From: Paracyclopina nana
Taxonomy: Eukaryota; Arthropoda; Copepoda; Cyclopoida; Cyclopettidae
Reading direction: 5' to 3'
DNA length: 64,000 nucleotides
NCBI GenBank assembly: GCA_019096065.1
Contig: JAGUCH010000007.1
Location: 4,114,501 to 4,178,500 of the forward strand
This document shows positions 1 to 13,921 of this stretch, piece after piece. How positions within the stretch are numbered: position 1 is the first letter of the stretch; each line of letters opens with the position of its first letter. Both the position numbers and the translations under genes were made by a program. The notes under the pieces were generated by a model, which worked only from the letters and a program-made list of their open reading frames with translations, was not told the DNA's origin and did no database searches.

Positions 1-1403
1 GCTTCACATAGCATCATGCACTTTTTGTATTATCGCAGATTTTTGCGTGTCGTAGACCATCATCGTAGTTAACTGCATGATGATGGGGTTGTTTTTCTGG
101 GGGGAACGTTGTTGTTTTCAGTAGTAGTAGCAAAGACGAAACGCGCTTGTGTTTTTTAGTCATCACGGACAGATCCAGATCGTGCCAAAGTTGCATTTTG
201 GTGCCAGCTCTCGCGCTGACGACGCGTGAACGTCAAAAAAGGCAGCCATTGCAGTGATAAAGGCCATTCCAACATGGGGAAGATGGATGCCACTGAGCCC
301 ATAGAAGTGGCACCCGCCCCCTCGAAAAAGAGATGGCATTTTTTTCGAGCAAGGGAGTGCCATAGTTAACACCCACCTTCACTCCAGCCATGGCCTCTAA
401 TCACCCAGACTGCCCTTTTTGGCCTCGCAAAGGCCAAGGCCGAGCTGCAGTGCAAACTGGCAAGAGCTCTTGAGAATGCTTTCTTTCTTTGTCTCTGACC
501 GTTTTTCAATTTTTCGGCATTTTCTCTCCAAATTTGATCATCAAAGGAGGGCATGGGGGCAAAGGAGCCGACTCAAGTTGTTGTTGTTCTTTTGCTTGGG
601 GTGTGTAGTAGTATAAGTAATGCATCATCATTATAGAAATTGGGGGTGGGTAAACCCTCATAGAAGGCCTAGTCCACAATCACACTTTTTGTGAACGACG
701 ACGACTTTTTGAATGTAGTTCTTTTTTCTTGTAGGGTGGAGGAGGGCGCGGCAACGCAAACAATAAAAATGTGGCACGGTTTCTTTTGTTCGTAGTAGTT
801 GTACACATCATAATATTCTTCCTAATAATTATATGGCAAAAGCGATTTTCTGCACAACAAAAGCAAAAACTCAATCACTGACATCACCGCCTTGCGAAAA
901 TGTTTGTGTTAAATGCAGTAGAGCAATTTTTCGTCGTCCCCGCGCATCGTCGACAAAAAGGTTCTTCTCAGATCAGATCGCCTGAGCCTCCACCGATTTT
1001 TTCGTTTGAAAGTCAACAGAAATTCTGAGGTCACACAATGTTGGTTGGGAGGCCAGTCTAAGCAAAAATGACCCTTATGGCACAAGTGTCGTGGAAAAAA
1101 GCAAACAAACCAGTAGTAAAGTTGTAGCAGTTGTAAAAAGCACTTTGAAACCGTCCATTGTTCTGTAGAATAGCGGTAGTGATTTTTCTCATCGTTTCCC
1201 TTTCCAGTTGTTGTTGTTGTTGGAGGCTCTTGAATCTCTTCTGTGACGCGATCACAATAACTGAGACGGCGGGGGCCTTTACTGAATAATCGTGGGTTGT
1301 TGTGGTTGTAGAAGTAGTGAAGTGACAAATAAAAAAGCGAGTAGAAGTCGTGTTCTGCTAGGGAGATGATGCTGATTGTTCTATTGATGATGTGCTGGTC
1401 TTC
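1..1403. other. Region without recognised gene (includes G beta 3' UTR)
   Basis: No ORF with recognisable protein features. Rich in short TTG/TAG triplet runs (for example 1206-1220). The part adjoining 1404 should be the 3' UTR of the G beta gene, but no convincing poly(A) signal was fixed. Confidence 0.5.
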
Positions 1404-3328
<1,925 letters not shown>

Positions 3329-3720
3329 GATGATGACACTTGACTTGTAGGGACGACGTGGGAGAGGTCCTGGAATAAGAAAAAAAATCATGATCACAAT
3401 TGAGGCAGCAAAAGAATGAAAGGGGCAGTTACCGGTCAAGGGCCCTTTATCAACTGAAGGCGAACATTCAAGCTGGCTTTTGGCGAGGGAGAGGGGCTAC
3501 GACTTCCCCTTCCTTCCACTGGAGCAATTGTGAGGACTGCTGACAACACCACACGGATCAGGCAGTTGACGATGAGCAGCGGATGACCTAAAGTTGTTGC
3601 TTCTTCAGCAGCTGCAGCAGTGGCATTTCCACCTCGCCCGCACTGAGTCCGGATCTCACGACGAGCACAACAACAGCACCACCGACCGCACTTTGATCTT
3701 GATCCGGAGGGCAACAATGT
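3329..3720 (-). other. G beta 5' UTR exons
   Basis: The start codon exon extends upstream to an acceptor near 3370 (ATTCCAG). A further upstream exon ends at a donor near 3433 (CCG|GTAACT) and probably continues to about 3.7 kb. No clear TATA box or initiator could be fixed, so the 5' limit is uncertain. Confidence 0.5.
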
Positions 3721-6353
3721 TCAACTCCTCCTGGGCACCAGCACTTTTTCCGGGTTTTCTTCGTTGAAATTTAGTTGTAGTAGAGTTCTTCGTCTACGTT
3801 GGGTTGTCAGCTAACCTGACGACGCAGTCACCGCGCGTTATCTCCTCTGCAATAAAAAGAATAGCTTCAGTTCCATGACTACTGTTGACACAGCGATTAT
3901 GATAGCAACGAGAGCAGCATCGCCAGTTTCACCAGCAGAAGCAGCAATTGTAGCAGAGCTAGGGCGGGAGCAGATATACAGCAATGACGTCACACGATGT
4001 CATAAATAATTGCAACAAGGCAGTAAAGGCCGCCAAGGCCAGCGCGGCCAAGGAGGGGCTCTGAGGAGCAATCAAAGAGAAAGCTCCTGCTTTCCATGCA
4101 AAAGGGAGAAAGCTGCTTCTGGGGCTGGCTCTGCTGCAGGAAAGAGCAACGTCGACGAGAAAGCTACGGGAGAACGAGGAGGAGAAGGAGGAGGATGAGA
4201 AGATCAGGGAAGAAAAGGGCTCGACAGCTACATGGCTGCTGCTTCTGTGCTGGCCGTGGCCGGCCAAGGCAGCGGCCGTAGTAGCATAGTAGTTATAGTA
4301 AGCAGCATTTTGCTTCCAAAATGGCGGCACGAAAAAAGCTACATAATCTAGAGTTTTGCCAGCTTGACACGGACCGAGATGGAGGAACTCTTAATCATCA
4401 ACTGGATGATCGTCCACTTTCGCACAGAGCTTGTCTAGCTATCACGGAATATGGCGGAGCAGTTGGGATGTGTGATAAAAGGAGGAAGAGGCCAGGAGCA
4501 GTAGCAGCATAAGTAGTAGCACGACACTTGCTCTTGTCTTGATTGACACAACAGCTTGCTTAGAACACGGACTAGCTCGTAGCAGCATAACCAGCACACA
4601 GCGAAATGGAATAGCACTGATTTGATACTGGGCCCCCAAAGATGCGTCGATGGCTGCCCGAGGGCCTCGCTCACGGGCTGTCTGCTGCTGCTGGTAGTTA
4701 AAGCCCAAATTGAGCCGACTTACACGAAGTTGCCATATTCCAGAGCGCCGTCGCCCGTCCCACTAGCTTAGCTGTAAAAGTTGTAGCTGCTGTTCAGCAG
4801 CAGCTAAAGCAGTAGCAGCAAAAGCAGCAGCAGCAGCCTTTGGTTGCTCGATCAGGGCTGGCCTTCTCTGCTATTATCTCCTGCTCTCTTCCTCCTCGAC
4901 CCGCCCTGCACTGCGACTACGTTCAAGCCAGCCGGGTCGATGAAGGAGGCCGAATACACTACGCGAAGAAAGCTACTGGACGCGTCACGACTCAGGCACA
5001 TATGTGCCAGACAAGGACTACGACGGCGGCGGCGGCGACTAAGACGACGACCGCGGGATCAACTCCGCGGACGTCGCCAAGGTGATGATCATTTTCTCAC
5101 CACAGAAATCACGGCTGAAGCTGGCAGCGAGATGCTTGATAACTTTGATGCGATTGGCCTGCTGCCACTCACCACACTGTGCGCAGGCCTTCGGGCCGAG
5201 CGATTTCAGGTTGGGCAGGAGAACAGCTCAAAAATTAAGCAACTACCTGCCGCTTTTTCCAGGTACTACTACGACGACGACGACTACTTGCACTGATAGC
5301 AACAACAAGTTGACTCCGCTTGAACATGACCCATCATGACCTGAAATCGCGATTTCACAGGAAGAACGAATTACTCGTACAATACACTTTCTCCCCTCGG
5401 CAATCGAATGCTCTTTCAAGGAAGTTCCGCGCGATATTCAATACGGTCTCCTCGCGCTTCTTAATGATTAATTTGGGTACGCGCGAACTCGACTCGGAAG
5501 AAGATGGAAACTCACCCAGAAATGAGCTGACAACGAGATTGCTGCTGGCCACGCCCTCAAATATGCGCGTTCCTCCCGTAGAATTCCACCCCGCCAACAC
5601 TCGTCAACTCTCTAAGTCCGGAGGGCGTGGCTAATGTCGATCAAGTCACTGGTCAGCTTGCGCCCTCGAAAATGGCCTCCGAGACTGAAAGCACTGTGAT
5701 CATGCAGTTTGCGGCATTGACAGAGTCCTCCTCCGCAATTCAACGAGGCCGCCAATGTTAAGAAGAAAAATTTTCAGACGGCGACTGCAATTCTCTTAGT
5801 ACTGAAGCGCACAGCTGAAGTTTTGATCAAAGCGTTATTTTGGTCCGACGCAAAATCCCCACTGTACCTTCAAAAACGCCAAAATCACTCAGCACTCTTG
5901 GGGAGATTCAGACAAGACTAATAACTCTGACACTTGTAGAGATCATGGCTTCGGTCGAGTGAACCCCAAAATGATGTCGACTTCTCGCTAGTCAATCGAG
6001 GAAACTTACCACTGATGTAGTCATGGGGACAAATCAGGGCCCGGGATCACCGGCGATGTCAGTTCAGTTCTGGCACTGGCCGTTAGAAACCAGTTAAACG
6101 CCCAGATGTAAAATTGATTGCCGGTAGTGCCACCTTAAAGCGGGAAATTCAAGTTGAGTGTCAGGGAGTTGCCAGAAGCACTTGTTGACACTTTCTCAAC
6201 ACCTGCTCATTTGGCGGAATTTTCAAATTTTCGGCTGTTTACTCCACGCGTCACTACAAATGCTCCCACGTTTGTAAATAAAGTTTGACGTAAAAACGCC
6301 AACTAAAAATCTTGAAATAATGTCATGAGCAAATTCGAGGTGTCAGAAGATCA
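3720..6353. other. Intergenic, triplet-rich
   Basis: Contains many imperfect AGC/TAG/ACG triplet runs (about 3600-5290), which keep several short frames open without any recognisable protein. From 5.3 to 6.35 kb no coding signal was seen. It presumably holds the G beta promoter (minus) and the AGPAT promoter and 5' UTR (plus). Confidence 0.5.
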
Positions 6354-7184
6354 ATGAGCTTCCAGCAGATAAGCGCTGTCGCCTTTGGCCTCATTTTCCC
6401 TGTGGTCTACACCAAAGGCCCATCATGGGTGGCCTACTACACAAAGTTTGCCATCTACTACTTGTCATTGACAGTGTCAGCCACGTTGGTTCTACCCATC
6501 GCTGTCATACGGCCAAAAGACCCAAGGAATTTGCTACTCCCCAGGCTGCTTCTGAAAGCAACTGCCAAGCTCTTGGGGCTGGATTGGGCCATGGTGGAAG
6601 CTGACATCGCGAGAAGAAGACTGTCCATGGAAGCTGGCCCTTCAGTGGTAGTCATGAATCACCAAAGCAGCCTTGATGTGCTTGGCCTTTTGGTCGAGTT
6701 GTGGCCCTACCTCGACGGACAGGCCACCGTTGTTGCGAAGAAATCATTGCTTCTGGCTGGCCCTTTCGGCATCATGGCCTACATGTCAGGCATCACATTC
6801 ATCGATAGAAGTCGAGGACCCGAAGCTAGAGAACGAATCCTTAATACAATCAACGAATGCAAAAGACGCCAAACTAAAATGTTAGTTTTCCCAGAAGGAA
6901 CCAGAAATCACTCGGCCCAAGCTCCAAGCATGCTGCAGTTCAAGCTTGGAGCTTTTGATGCTGCCTTACAAGCTCAAATTCCCATTCAACCCATCGTCTT
7001 TTCACACTATGACTTCTTCGATTCCAAAGCCAAAGTTCTCGAACCTGGCAGTGTCAGGATACACGTACTCGAGCCCATACCTACTGAGGGGCTTCCAATG
7101 ACTCATGCCAAAATGCTCTCTGAGAAAACCAGGAAATTCATGCTTGAGACCCTTGAAAAAGATGCAAGCCTTCACCTACGATGA
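6354..7184 (+). CDS. 1-acyl-sn-glycerol-3-phosphate acyltransferase (AGPAT1/2-like, PlsC family)
   Basis: Membrane enzyme of the ER that transfers an acyl group from acyl-CoA to lysophosphatidic acid, giving phosphatidic acid for phospholipid and triglyceride synthesis. 276 aa, about the normal length for AGPAT1/2. Hydrophobic N-terminal segments lie at about residues 5-55. Family motifs in order: NHQSSLD near residue 102 (the H and D are the catalytic pair), GITFIDRSR near 145 (glycerophosphate binding), FPEGTRN near 180, and IPIQPIVFS near 208. All are intact. The gene is a single exon here. A long A tract lies about 700 bp downstream (7883-7900), so a retrocopy is possible; against that, no decay is visible. 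Confidence 0.93.
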   Translation: MSFQQISAVAFGLIFPVVYTKGPSWVAYYTKFAIYYLSLTVSATLVLPIAVIRPKDPRNLLLPRLLLKATAKLLGLDWAMVEADIARRRLSMEAGPSVVVMNHQSSLDVLGLLVELWPYLDGQATVVAKKSLLLAGPFGIMAYMSGITFIDRSRGPEARERILNTINECKRRQTKMLVFPEGTRNHSAQAPSMLQFKLGAFDAALQAQIPIQPIVFSHYDFFDSKAKVLEPGSVRIHVLEPIPTEGLPMTHAKMLSEKTRKFMLETLEKDASLHLR

Positions 7185-8300
7185 CATTTTATTACTATAA
7201 TCTATTATGCTACTATTATAGATGAACCAATTTGTACAAACATACAACTTCATTTTTACAAATACTTTCCTCAATCACCAACCCTGAATGCCGCGAGGTA
7301 AGTTCAAAGGAAATATTGCCAAAAGCCATGATTTATGGCGGCTCTCGTTTTGTAATCATGTACCTTTGGTCATGACTTTGGAAATGCTTCTAAATTGTCA
7401 TGATTCAAAGACACCACTGACCGCAACAGAAGAGGAGAGACTTGCTAACATTAGCTTTCATGAGGCTGTATGCGGCTTCCAAAAATCGACATGCTCCTAT
7501 GGTCATTGAATCATTTGAAATACCCTAGCTCCTAGCTAATCCAGGTGTGAAGTTTCCGATCCATTTTGTTAGGTGCAGCATCCAAGTATGCTTATTGAAG
7601 TCGGTCATGTTGCTGTCATCCACCTCACAGCTTTTGCTTGAATTATTTTGTCTCTTTCGTAAAAGCTCTTTATTTTCTTAAGGAAATTAGGGAGCTCTTG
7701 TTGTAACTTTTCATCACATCACTGGGAGCATTGAGACTAATTGCTTTTAAGCTTGAAACGCACTTAATATGGATCTTACATTAATTCGAGAGCATTTATA
7801 AGTGTGTACACGCATCATAACTATATGGAAACATGCATGTATCTTCACAATTCTAAAAAGATAATGCTTTTAAAAAAGCCACAAAAAAAAAAAAAAAAAA
7901 ACTTGCTGTAAGTAATTTTTTTCATGCTCGTTTATTGCGTAACTAGACTATGAGAACAGCTTTCTTAGCAAAGTTGGAGAGACTCTCATTTTTTAGTATT
8001 ATGGTCGCTGGCAGGGGGGTCTCGTAAGTGAATTCTTGACGCAAGTTTTGCTGGCTAAAATCACCAAATCTGTTTGTCTTAGCCTAGGTGGCGCTAGTTG
8101 TTCTTACTACATAGCGTGTGAGCTCAAGTGATGTGTCAGACATGGAAGCAAGCGGGCTAATCTCACGCGTTTTCAACAGAGCTCCTAGATAAGTTCTGTC
8201 TTTTTTAAAAAAGTATGCGATTCGGGCACTTTTTACTAATTTAAGGCGGATTATGGAAATTTTTGGAAGTGAAATCCACAGAATTCTATTGAAATTTTGT
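7185..8300. other. Intergenic; A tract near 7883-7900
   Basis: AT-rich. A 73-codon open frame at 7288-7509 has no family resemblance. An A run of about 20 follows at 7883-7900. The unresolved 3' end of the next minus-strand gene should also lie here. Confidence 0.5.
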
Positions 8301-8362
8301 CTTGAAGCCTACCACAGCTCAGTCAGACTGTGTGCTATAGTAAAGCAGCGACAAGAGCTCAC

Positions 8363-9166
8363 CTTATTACTATAGATCATCTTGGTCGCTGGCAAAACGT
8401 TCAACACAATGACAGTCATGCAGGTGTGAAAAATGACTTTTGGCATGGCTTCTGGGTCATCGTGGGTTCTTCCAAGCCAAGCCAGCAGAATTAATCCACT
8501 AACAAGGAAAATAATGACCACAAGTCGGGTGGCCTTTTTTGAATAGGAACTCTGGGCAGGGCATTCATCCTCTTGTTTCGCCACTTCAATTCTGACTTGC
8601 ATGCATATGGAGCAAACAATGCTGGAGACAATCAGCAGCTTAAGAGAACCTGTCACACTTTCTTGTGGACCAGGTTTGGAACTGCCAGTGAGATAGGCGA
8701 AATCTTCTCCCCTCGTCACATCTATGCGCATATGCTCAAAAAATGTGGCCACTGTGGCAATTCCAGCATTGGCAATTCTTGAAATCAGCACAATTGTTTC
8801 ATCATTGACGAGCTGTGCCCAACTGTGATGGAACACGTACACATACCTCACAAAGACCGTGAAAAGGATTTGAAGATATAAAGCTAATCCAGTTAAGAGT
8901 TGGACTTGAAGGGAAATAATTGCTACTTTAGGATAAGCTACAAAAGGCCCCCATTTCAAGTAGTTGATGGAGGCCACGAGGGAAGCCAAAAACAAGATTG
9001 CCATCAGGTCTTGGATCAAGGTGTCCAACGGGGTCTGCATGCCCAGGGGCTTCTTATCCAAGTAGCACCAAATTATGGCAAAAAGGACTAAAGCGACCAA
9101 GAGGGAAATTAGCAAAATGGCTGAAAAAGCGGTGACCAGCAAAGCGCGTAGCTCCGTGGTCGACAT
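8363..9166 (-). CDS. Orphan multi-pass (about seven-helix) membrane protein, 3' end unresolved
   Basis: The start is the ATG at 9166 (MSTTELRALL); upstream frame has no ATG. The open frame holds about seven hydrophobic segments, for example ALLVTAFSAILLISLLVALV, DLMAILFLASLVASI, LTGLALYLQILFTVFV, LIVSSIVCSICMQV, LVVIIFLVSGLILLAWLG and CMTVIVLNVLPATKMI. The exon very likely ends at 8363 at an AAG|GTGAGC donor; reading through to the stop at 8309 is the less likely alternative, because the added residues are hydrophilic and the donor is strong. The following exon was not fixed. No family was recognised, so no function is offered; a serpentine receptor-like topology is only an inference. The start codon is 46 bp from the CACTA end. 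Confidence 0.6.
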
Positions 9167-9212
9167 TCTAAATATGACTGATGTGCGTACATTACTCAAC
9201 TATATAGGCCCC

Positions 9213-10330
9213 ACTAGAAAAGTCCGTCATAACTATGGTATAAAACCCTCATAAAAATCACTTTTGCTGTAATTGCACTTTTTTTTGGTTTTATGGCTTC
9301 TCTCATATGTGGTAAGCTGAGACATGAAGAAAAAGTTATCTTAAGATTAGTGAAAAATTTTTGTAATCGACCTTTTTTTTCTTTTTTCTGTCCCTTATGG
9401 ACTCTTATAAATCCCTCTTTGAGCCTTAAGTTGGAAATTTGAAATTGCAAGTTTTGTGTTTGCAAGGATAGGATTCATTTCATTGGTGATAATAGCTTCT
9501 AACTATTTGTGTAGACGGCTAGTAGAGAGAAATTAAATTTTTTTCAATGACAACCGAAATTGCATCTCGATCATAATACCCCTATGCCAGAATAGTGTTT
9601 TATACGGGATATGCTAATTATGTTGCTGCAGCATAGTAATGCCTGCATTACTTTTAATATATGTTCAGATGACATGTAATGTCAAATTGAAGCAAAAGAA
9701 TTAACGTACACTGCCAACGAAAGATATTTCATTTCTTCCTTGCTTGCAAACATCAAAATATGTAGAATTTCATAAAAGTTACGTGTGTAAGTAGTTGTTT
9801 CCGTAATTAAAGTAATCATTTTTTCTGTCTGTATCCTCAAAGATTACATTTGTCATGGCAAAATGCAAAGTGCAGTTTATTTTTTAAAAACTTACTCTTC
9901 AAGTCTGTCCCTTAAATTTTCGTAATAAATCGAGTATAAAATAAAAGATTTATAATGTAGATATATACATATCAACTGCAATGCTTCTGCTAAACATTTC
10001 TGTAATTGGCTTTTGTCATTCAGTCACAGGGGTGCTTGCTGCTGAATATGTAGCTTTCGTCGAGTTTGTGAGCTTCCACACTAGTTTTTTCATATTTCAG
10101 CGGTAATAACAAAAGGGCCATATGATTACAGAATCATCAATCTCTCTTTGCACCATTTTTTGTAATGCAAGGGCCACCAAATGTTACGATCTATTTTCAT
10201 TAATGTAATCCATTGCAATGACATGAGTCTCAACTTTATAATCTGCAAGCTCTTTTTTTAAAATTTGTTTTAAAATCTTGTCTCCTATAAATCCCTACAG
10301 AATGTCTTATGTTATTATACATTTATTATC
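9213..10330. other. CACTA left subterminal region
   Basis: AT-rich, no gene. Near the end it holds CTTATAAATC-like words (for example 9390-9425) shared with the right subterminal region and with the introns. A minus-strand AATAAA at about 10311-10317 is the likely poly(A) signal of the transposase gene. Confidence 0.55.
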
Positions 10331-13300
10331 TTACACAAATAATGCAGGGAATGACACACAATAAATTATGTCGCCATGAATGACTCCCTTCGCAATCACG
10401 TGTGGCTTCGGAATTTCGATATGCTCCTCTCCATGAAGGACATACTTGAACTTTCTGACCAGAATTGCATCAAAATTCAAGTCAGCTGCCTCTGGATGAG
10501 TGAACTTTGCCGTTTTAATGACATGGCACTTGTAGCACGTCTCTTCTTCCTCCTGAATCTCGTAGAACATCATATCCTTAGCCAATATGATGGAATCATC
10601 GCCGTCGCGCTTTCCCTTTGATGTGCTTATTCTGATTGTCTTATGGCAAAAGTGTTCACGCATATTTAAGAGGTTGGCTTTCAGCATGACACTTTTGCAG
10701 TAGCTTTGCGTGTTGTTCAGAAGAAATGTCATCATCTTTCCGTAATGGCCTTCGTAGTTCTCTGTGCTAATTTCATCCAGCGAGTAATCAGCACGTGTCT
10801 CAACAAGGTGAGAAAAGGCGTGCCAGTTATAAGACGTCATAGTGATGTCGTAGACATCGAGCCACTTATAGAATGCGTCATGTATCTTTTGGAGGTCCAC
10901 GTATTTTTGGCAATAAATCCATAGTTTGTCGTCTTTCAGTGCTGCATTGATCAGAAATGCAAACCTTAGCAAGATTCTTCTTTCATCAATGTACTGGTCA
11001 CCTTCGAATGCATCTGCCAACTGGACAAAGCCGCATGTGATAATTGCACAGTACTCCTCCCCTTTGAGATGGCGAAGGCTTTTAGTAAGCTCACGAGGCT
11101 TTCTTGAAAATTCAGAAGGCAGGTCGACTTTAGTCCAAGTTTCATCGAACCTGAAATGTAAAACGTACGTCTTATATTTTTTTGGTCGATCAAAAGTTGG
11201 ACTCTTATGAAACAGTAATAACTAGCTTATAACTTAAGACAGTCATGCTTACTTTCGTAGAATTTTCATAATTCTTTCTGGAAGTTCTCCTGCACTTGTC
11301 CTCACATTCAACAACCTCTTGATTAACCCTCTTGCGCATCCCAGAAACAATAGATGAAGAGGCTCCAATGGCACATTTTTAACAATGTCAAAGCCAGGGA
11401 TCTTCGAGAGCGGCGATGGTCCCTTGATGCCTTTAGTTTCATCGTCAGTCAACTTGACATTGTTTGCTTTGGCATCTTCTATCTTAGCAAGGATTTCCAT
11501 CCACTTTTCATGAGTCCGCTGCGGCTGGTCCTCTGCCAGGTAAGATGGGAACAGCACTGTTTTCCTTGCTCCTGCAGCACTAGTTGTTCCAATTATTTCG
11601 CATTTCGAGCAGGAACAAAACCCAGCATGGCCTTTCATGTTAAGGATCTCTGCTCGCATTGGCGCGTCACATAGGCATCGATAAAGAGTGAACCCATCTT
11701 CATGAGCACCGAGAAGTAAAGGCTCCAACAGACTCGTAGTCTTCTTATAGGTACCGTGCCTAAGTGGGTTAAAGATTTATTTATTTTTTTCATCCAAACT
11801 TATTTGCTCTCATATGAATCGCATATGAAACAATAAAAAATTAAGCGTTTCTTACCTTGTCTTGTGCATTGCTAATACATATATCAGCCTGCACAGATCG
11901 AACCTAATGCAGCAGACATTGACTTTGTCCACACCAGACACAGTAACTGGTATGCCATCAATGCTCAAGTCATAAGCAACGGGTGTGTCATCTTCTATTT
12001 TGTGGATCATCCGATGGAAGTCGTACAACTCCTTAACAGTGTGGAACGTCCATTCGTCCAAAGTTTCAAACTTGTAGGCCTTGTACATCCTTCTGGGGAA
12101 TTCTGATACATTGTCAATGACAACAAACTCTCTGGTGTCACGATTGATTAGTAGAATGTCCATTTTGATCGTTGGCAACTTCTTGTAGTACTTGTTCCTT
12201 ACTGTCCTGTAGCATGGCATCTTTCCATACTTTTCCCTGTTACTCGCACAAATCCAGGACCACCATGCATCGGCTTGCGTCTCATTGAGGTGAAGATTAG
12301 CTGAAGCAATCATGAAATAATTTTCAAGCTTCAAAACAGCTTCATTCCGATCCAGGTCTTTGATTGAGTCCAAAAAACTTGAGAACTCAGCTTGATCGTA
12401 CTTCGGCTGCAACTTTCCATTCCTTGGATTGACGTAAATGTATTTGCCATCTTCTGAGATGCAGCAGCCGTCTGAAATCATTTCGGGAAAATCGCCATCA
12501 TTGATCTTGTCAGATTCTTCATTGGCTTCCATCTCGTTGTCAGTGTCGGATTCCTGAAAGATTATATTTTTTTGTCATAATTTTTAAACAACTCTTAAGA
12601 ATAGCTTATAAATCGGTGTTTTCATAAGCTACTTATTAGTTACTTACGTTGCTGTTGCATCCTGACAATGAGTCATAGTCAAACTTTGTCGATTTGCGAT
12701 GCTCCCCAGGTATTTCTTGCTCAATGAGTGACTCACGTGGAATAGTATCCTTCAAAGCTTCAGCAGCTAGAAAATTTTGAGTCATGACAGACTGCTCGCA
12801 TATGTCGCTGTCAGTTTCCTCAGATGACACAGATGTTGTCCTAAATCGATGCTTGCTTATCCCCTCAAAGCCATCACTGTCATTATCGTGAATTCTGGGT
12901 TGCTTGTGTGGTGGCGTTTCAGGTGCTGTCACCTCTACTTCCGAAGGTTTTCTTTGCCGTTTTTTGGGCCTGCTCGCAAATACCTGGCTCTCATCCTCTT
13001 GGTCAATAATTGCAACATCTTCATTTGCATCGTCACACAATTGTTGCCCACAGTAGTTCAAAGTCATGTCAATGGTCTCTTGTTCGAAGGCATTTACCTG
13101 AAAAACAATTGTAAACTATGAATCTCTTATGAATCGCTTAAGATATGAGTGTTTCTTACTTGAACAATTGGCATTTTTGGTGCACTTGTTCCAGGCTGAG
13201 GATTGATGCATGGATCGAACTCTTGACCTGAAACAGTCCTCTCTGAGCAACGTAGTGACGCCAAATCCTTATCGCATCTTTTCATTCCACTGGCTGACAT

Positions 13301-13537
13301 TGACGTTGACGTTGAAGCTTCCATATCGGCACTTTTAGACTTCAAGTCATGCAGTTGCGACTCTAACAGTTCAGCCATCCGTTTATTGCGCAAATACCGT
13401 TTTTGACGGTCGTATGCTCTGTTATCTGGACGAGACGGCACCTCCAACTGAGCTTTGACATTATACTGTTCACAAATACTTCGTATCTTGCACTGTGGTC
13501 CTCGAGCGCTGCTTTTCTTTAATGATTTTCCTCTCAT
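10331..13537 (-). CDS. CACTA transposase (TNP2/DUF4218-like), 5 exons, 950 aa
   Basis: Exons in transcript order: 13160-13537, 12648-13097, 11856-12553, 11253-11759, 10331-11150; all GT-AG, phases match, 2853 nt in total. The N-terminal part (exons 1-2) is polar and low complexity. The middle carries a Cys cluster, CLCDAP then GHAGFCSCSKC, and then the stretch IPGFDIV..VPLEPLHLLFLGCARGLIKRLL, which matches the cDaPar...kGh.gy..C.kC and PldyMHLv.LGv.KkLl pattern known from TNP2-type transposases of animal CACTA-like elements. Such proteins cut and rejoin the element ends. AATAAA follows the stop. A possible active-site triad cannot be assigned without alignment. Confidence 0.8.
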
Positions 13538-13921
13538 AACACTTACTTATGGGTAGAAACGAATGGCTAAGTGCAATCAACGGCCGTGTTTTTGTTACCT
13601 TGCTTTGCCTGTACCGGCACGGCCATATCCGGCAACAGCGACGTTACTGGGCTGGCGGGCAGACCAGGCTGTACAGGAGACAGCTACCTGCCCGTGCGCC
13701 CAATCCCAGCAGCAGCACAGTGCTGCCCATTTGGCCGTTACTTTGCCAGGCTGGCGGGCTGACTCGCGGCTGTACAGGGGAGAGCTACCTGCCCACGCAC
13801 CAAAACACTGCGTCCGCCCAAGACAGCCAATTCTGCCCAAAGGTAGTTTCAGTTTTGGCGCGGAGAAACCGACGCCAAGCTCAGTCTTGCGAAGCGACGC
13901 CATTAGTGTGGACGCCGAAAA
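13538..13921. promoter_or_regulatory. Bidirectional promoter region of the CACTA element with imperfect tandem repeat
   Basis: Only 384 bp separate the two divergent start codons. Two roughly 53-bp imperfect copies, at about 13648-13700 and 13748-13801, share GGCTGGCGGGC, CTGTACAGG and AGCTACCTGCCC. Repeats of this kind in CACTA elements are typically transposase or regulator binding sites; that role is inferred here. Confidence 0.5.

Noticed and set aside
4010-5339. Several frames of 60-150 codons upstream of AGPAT
   Set aside because: Triplet repeats (AGC, ACG, TAG) keep frames open; composition is not protein-like.
7288-7509. 73-codon ORF after AGPAT
   Set aside because: No family resemblance and no flanking signals; likely chance.
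8094-8308. Terminal exon of the seven-helix gene
   Set aside because: An acceptor near 8310 is plausible but the frame could not be made consistent, so no exon is claimed.
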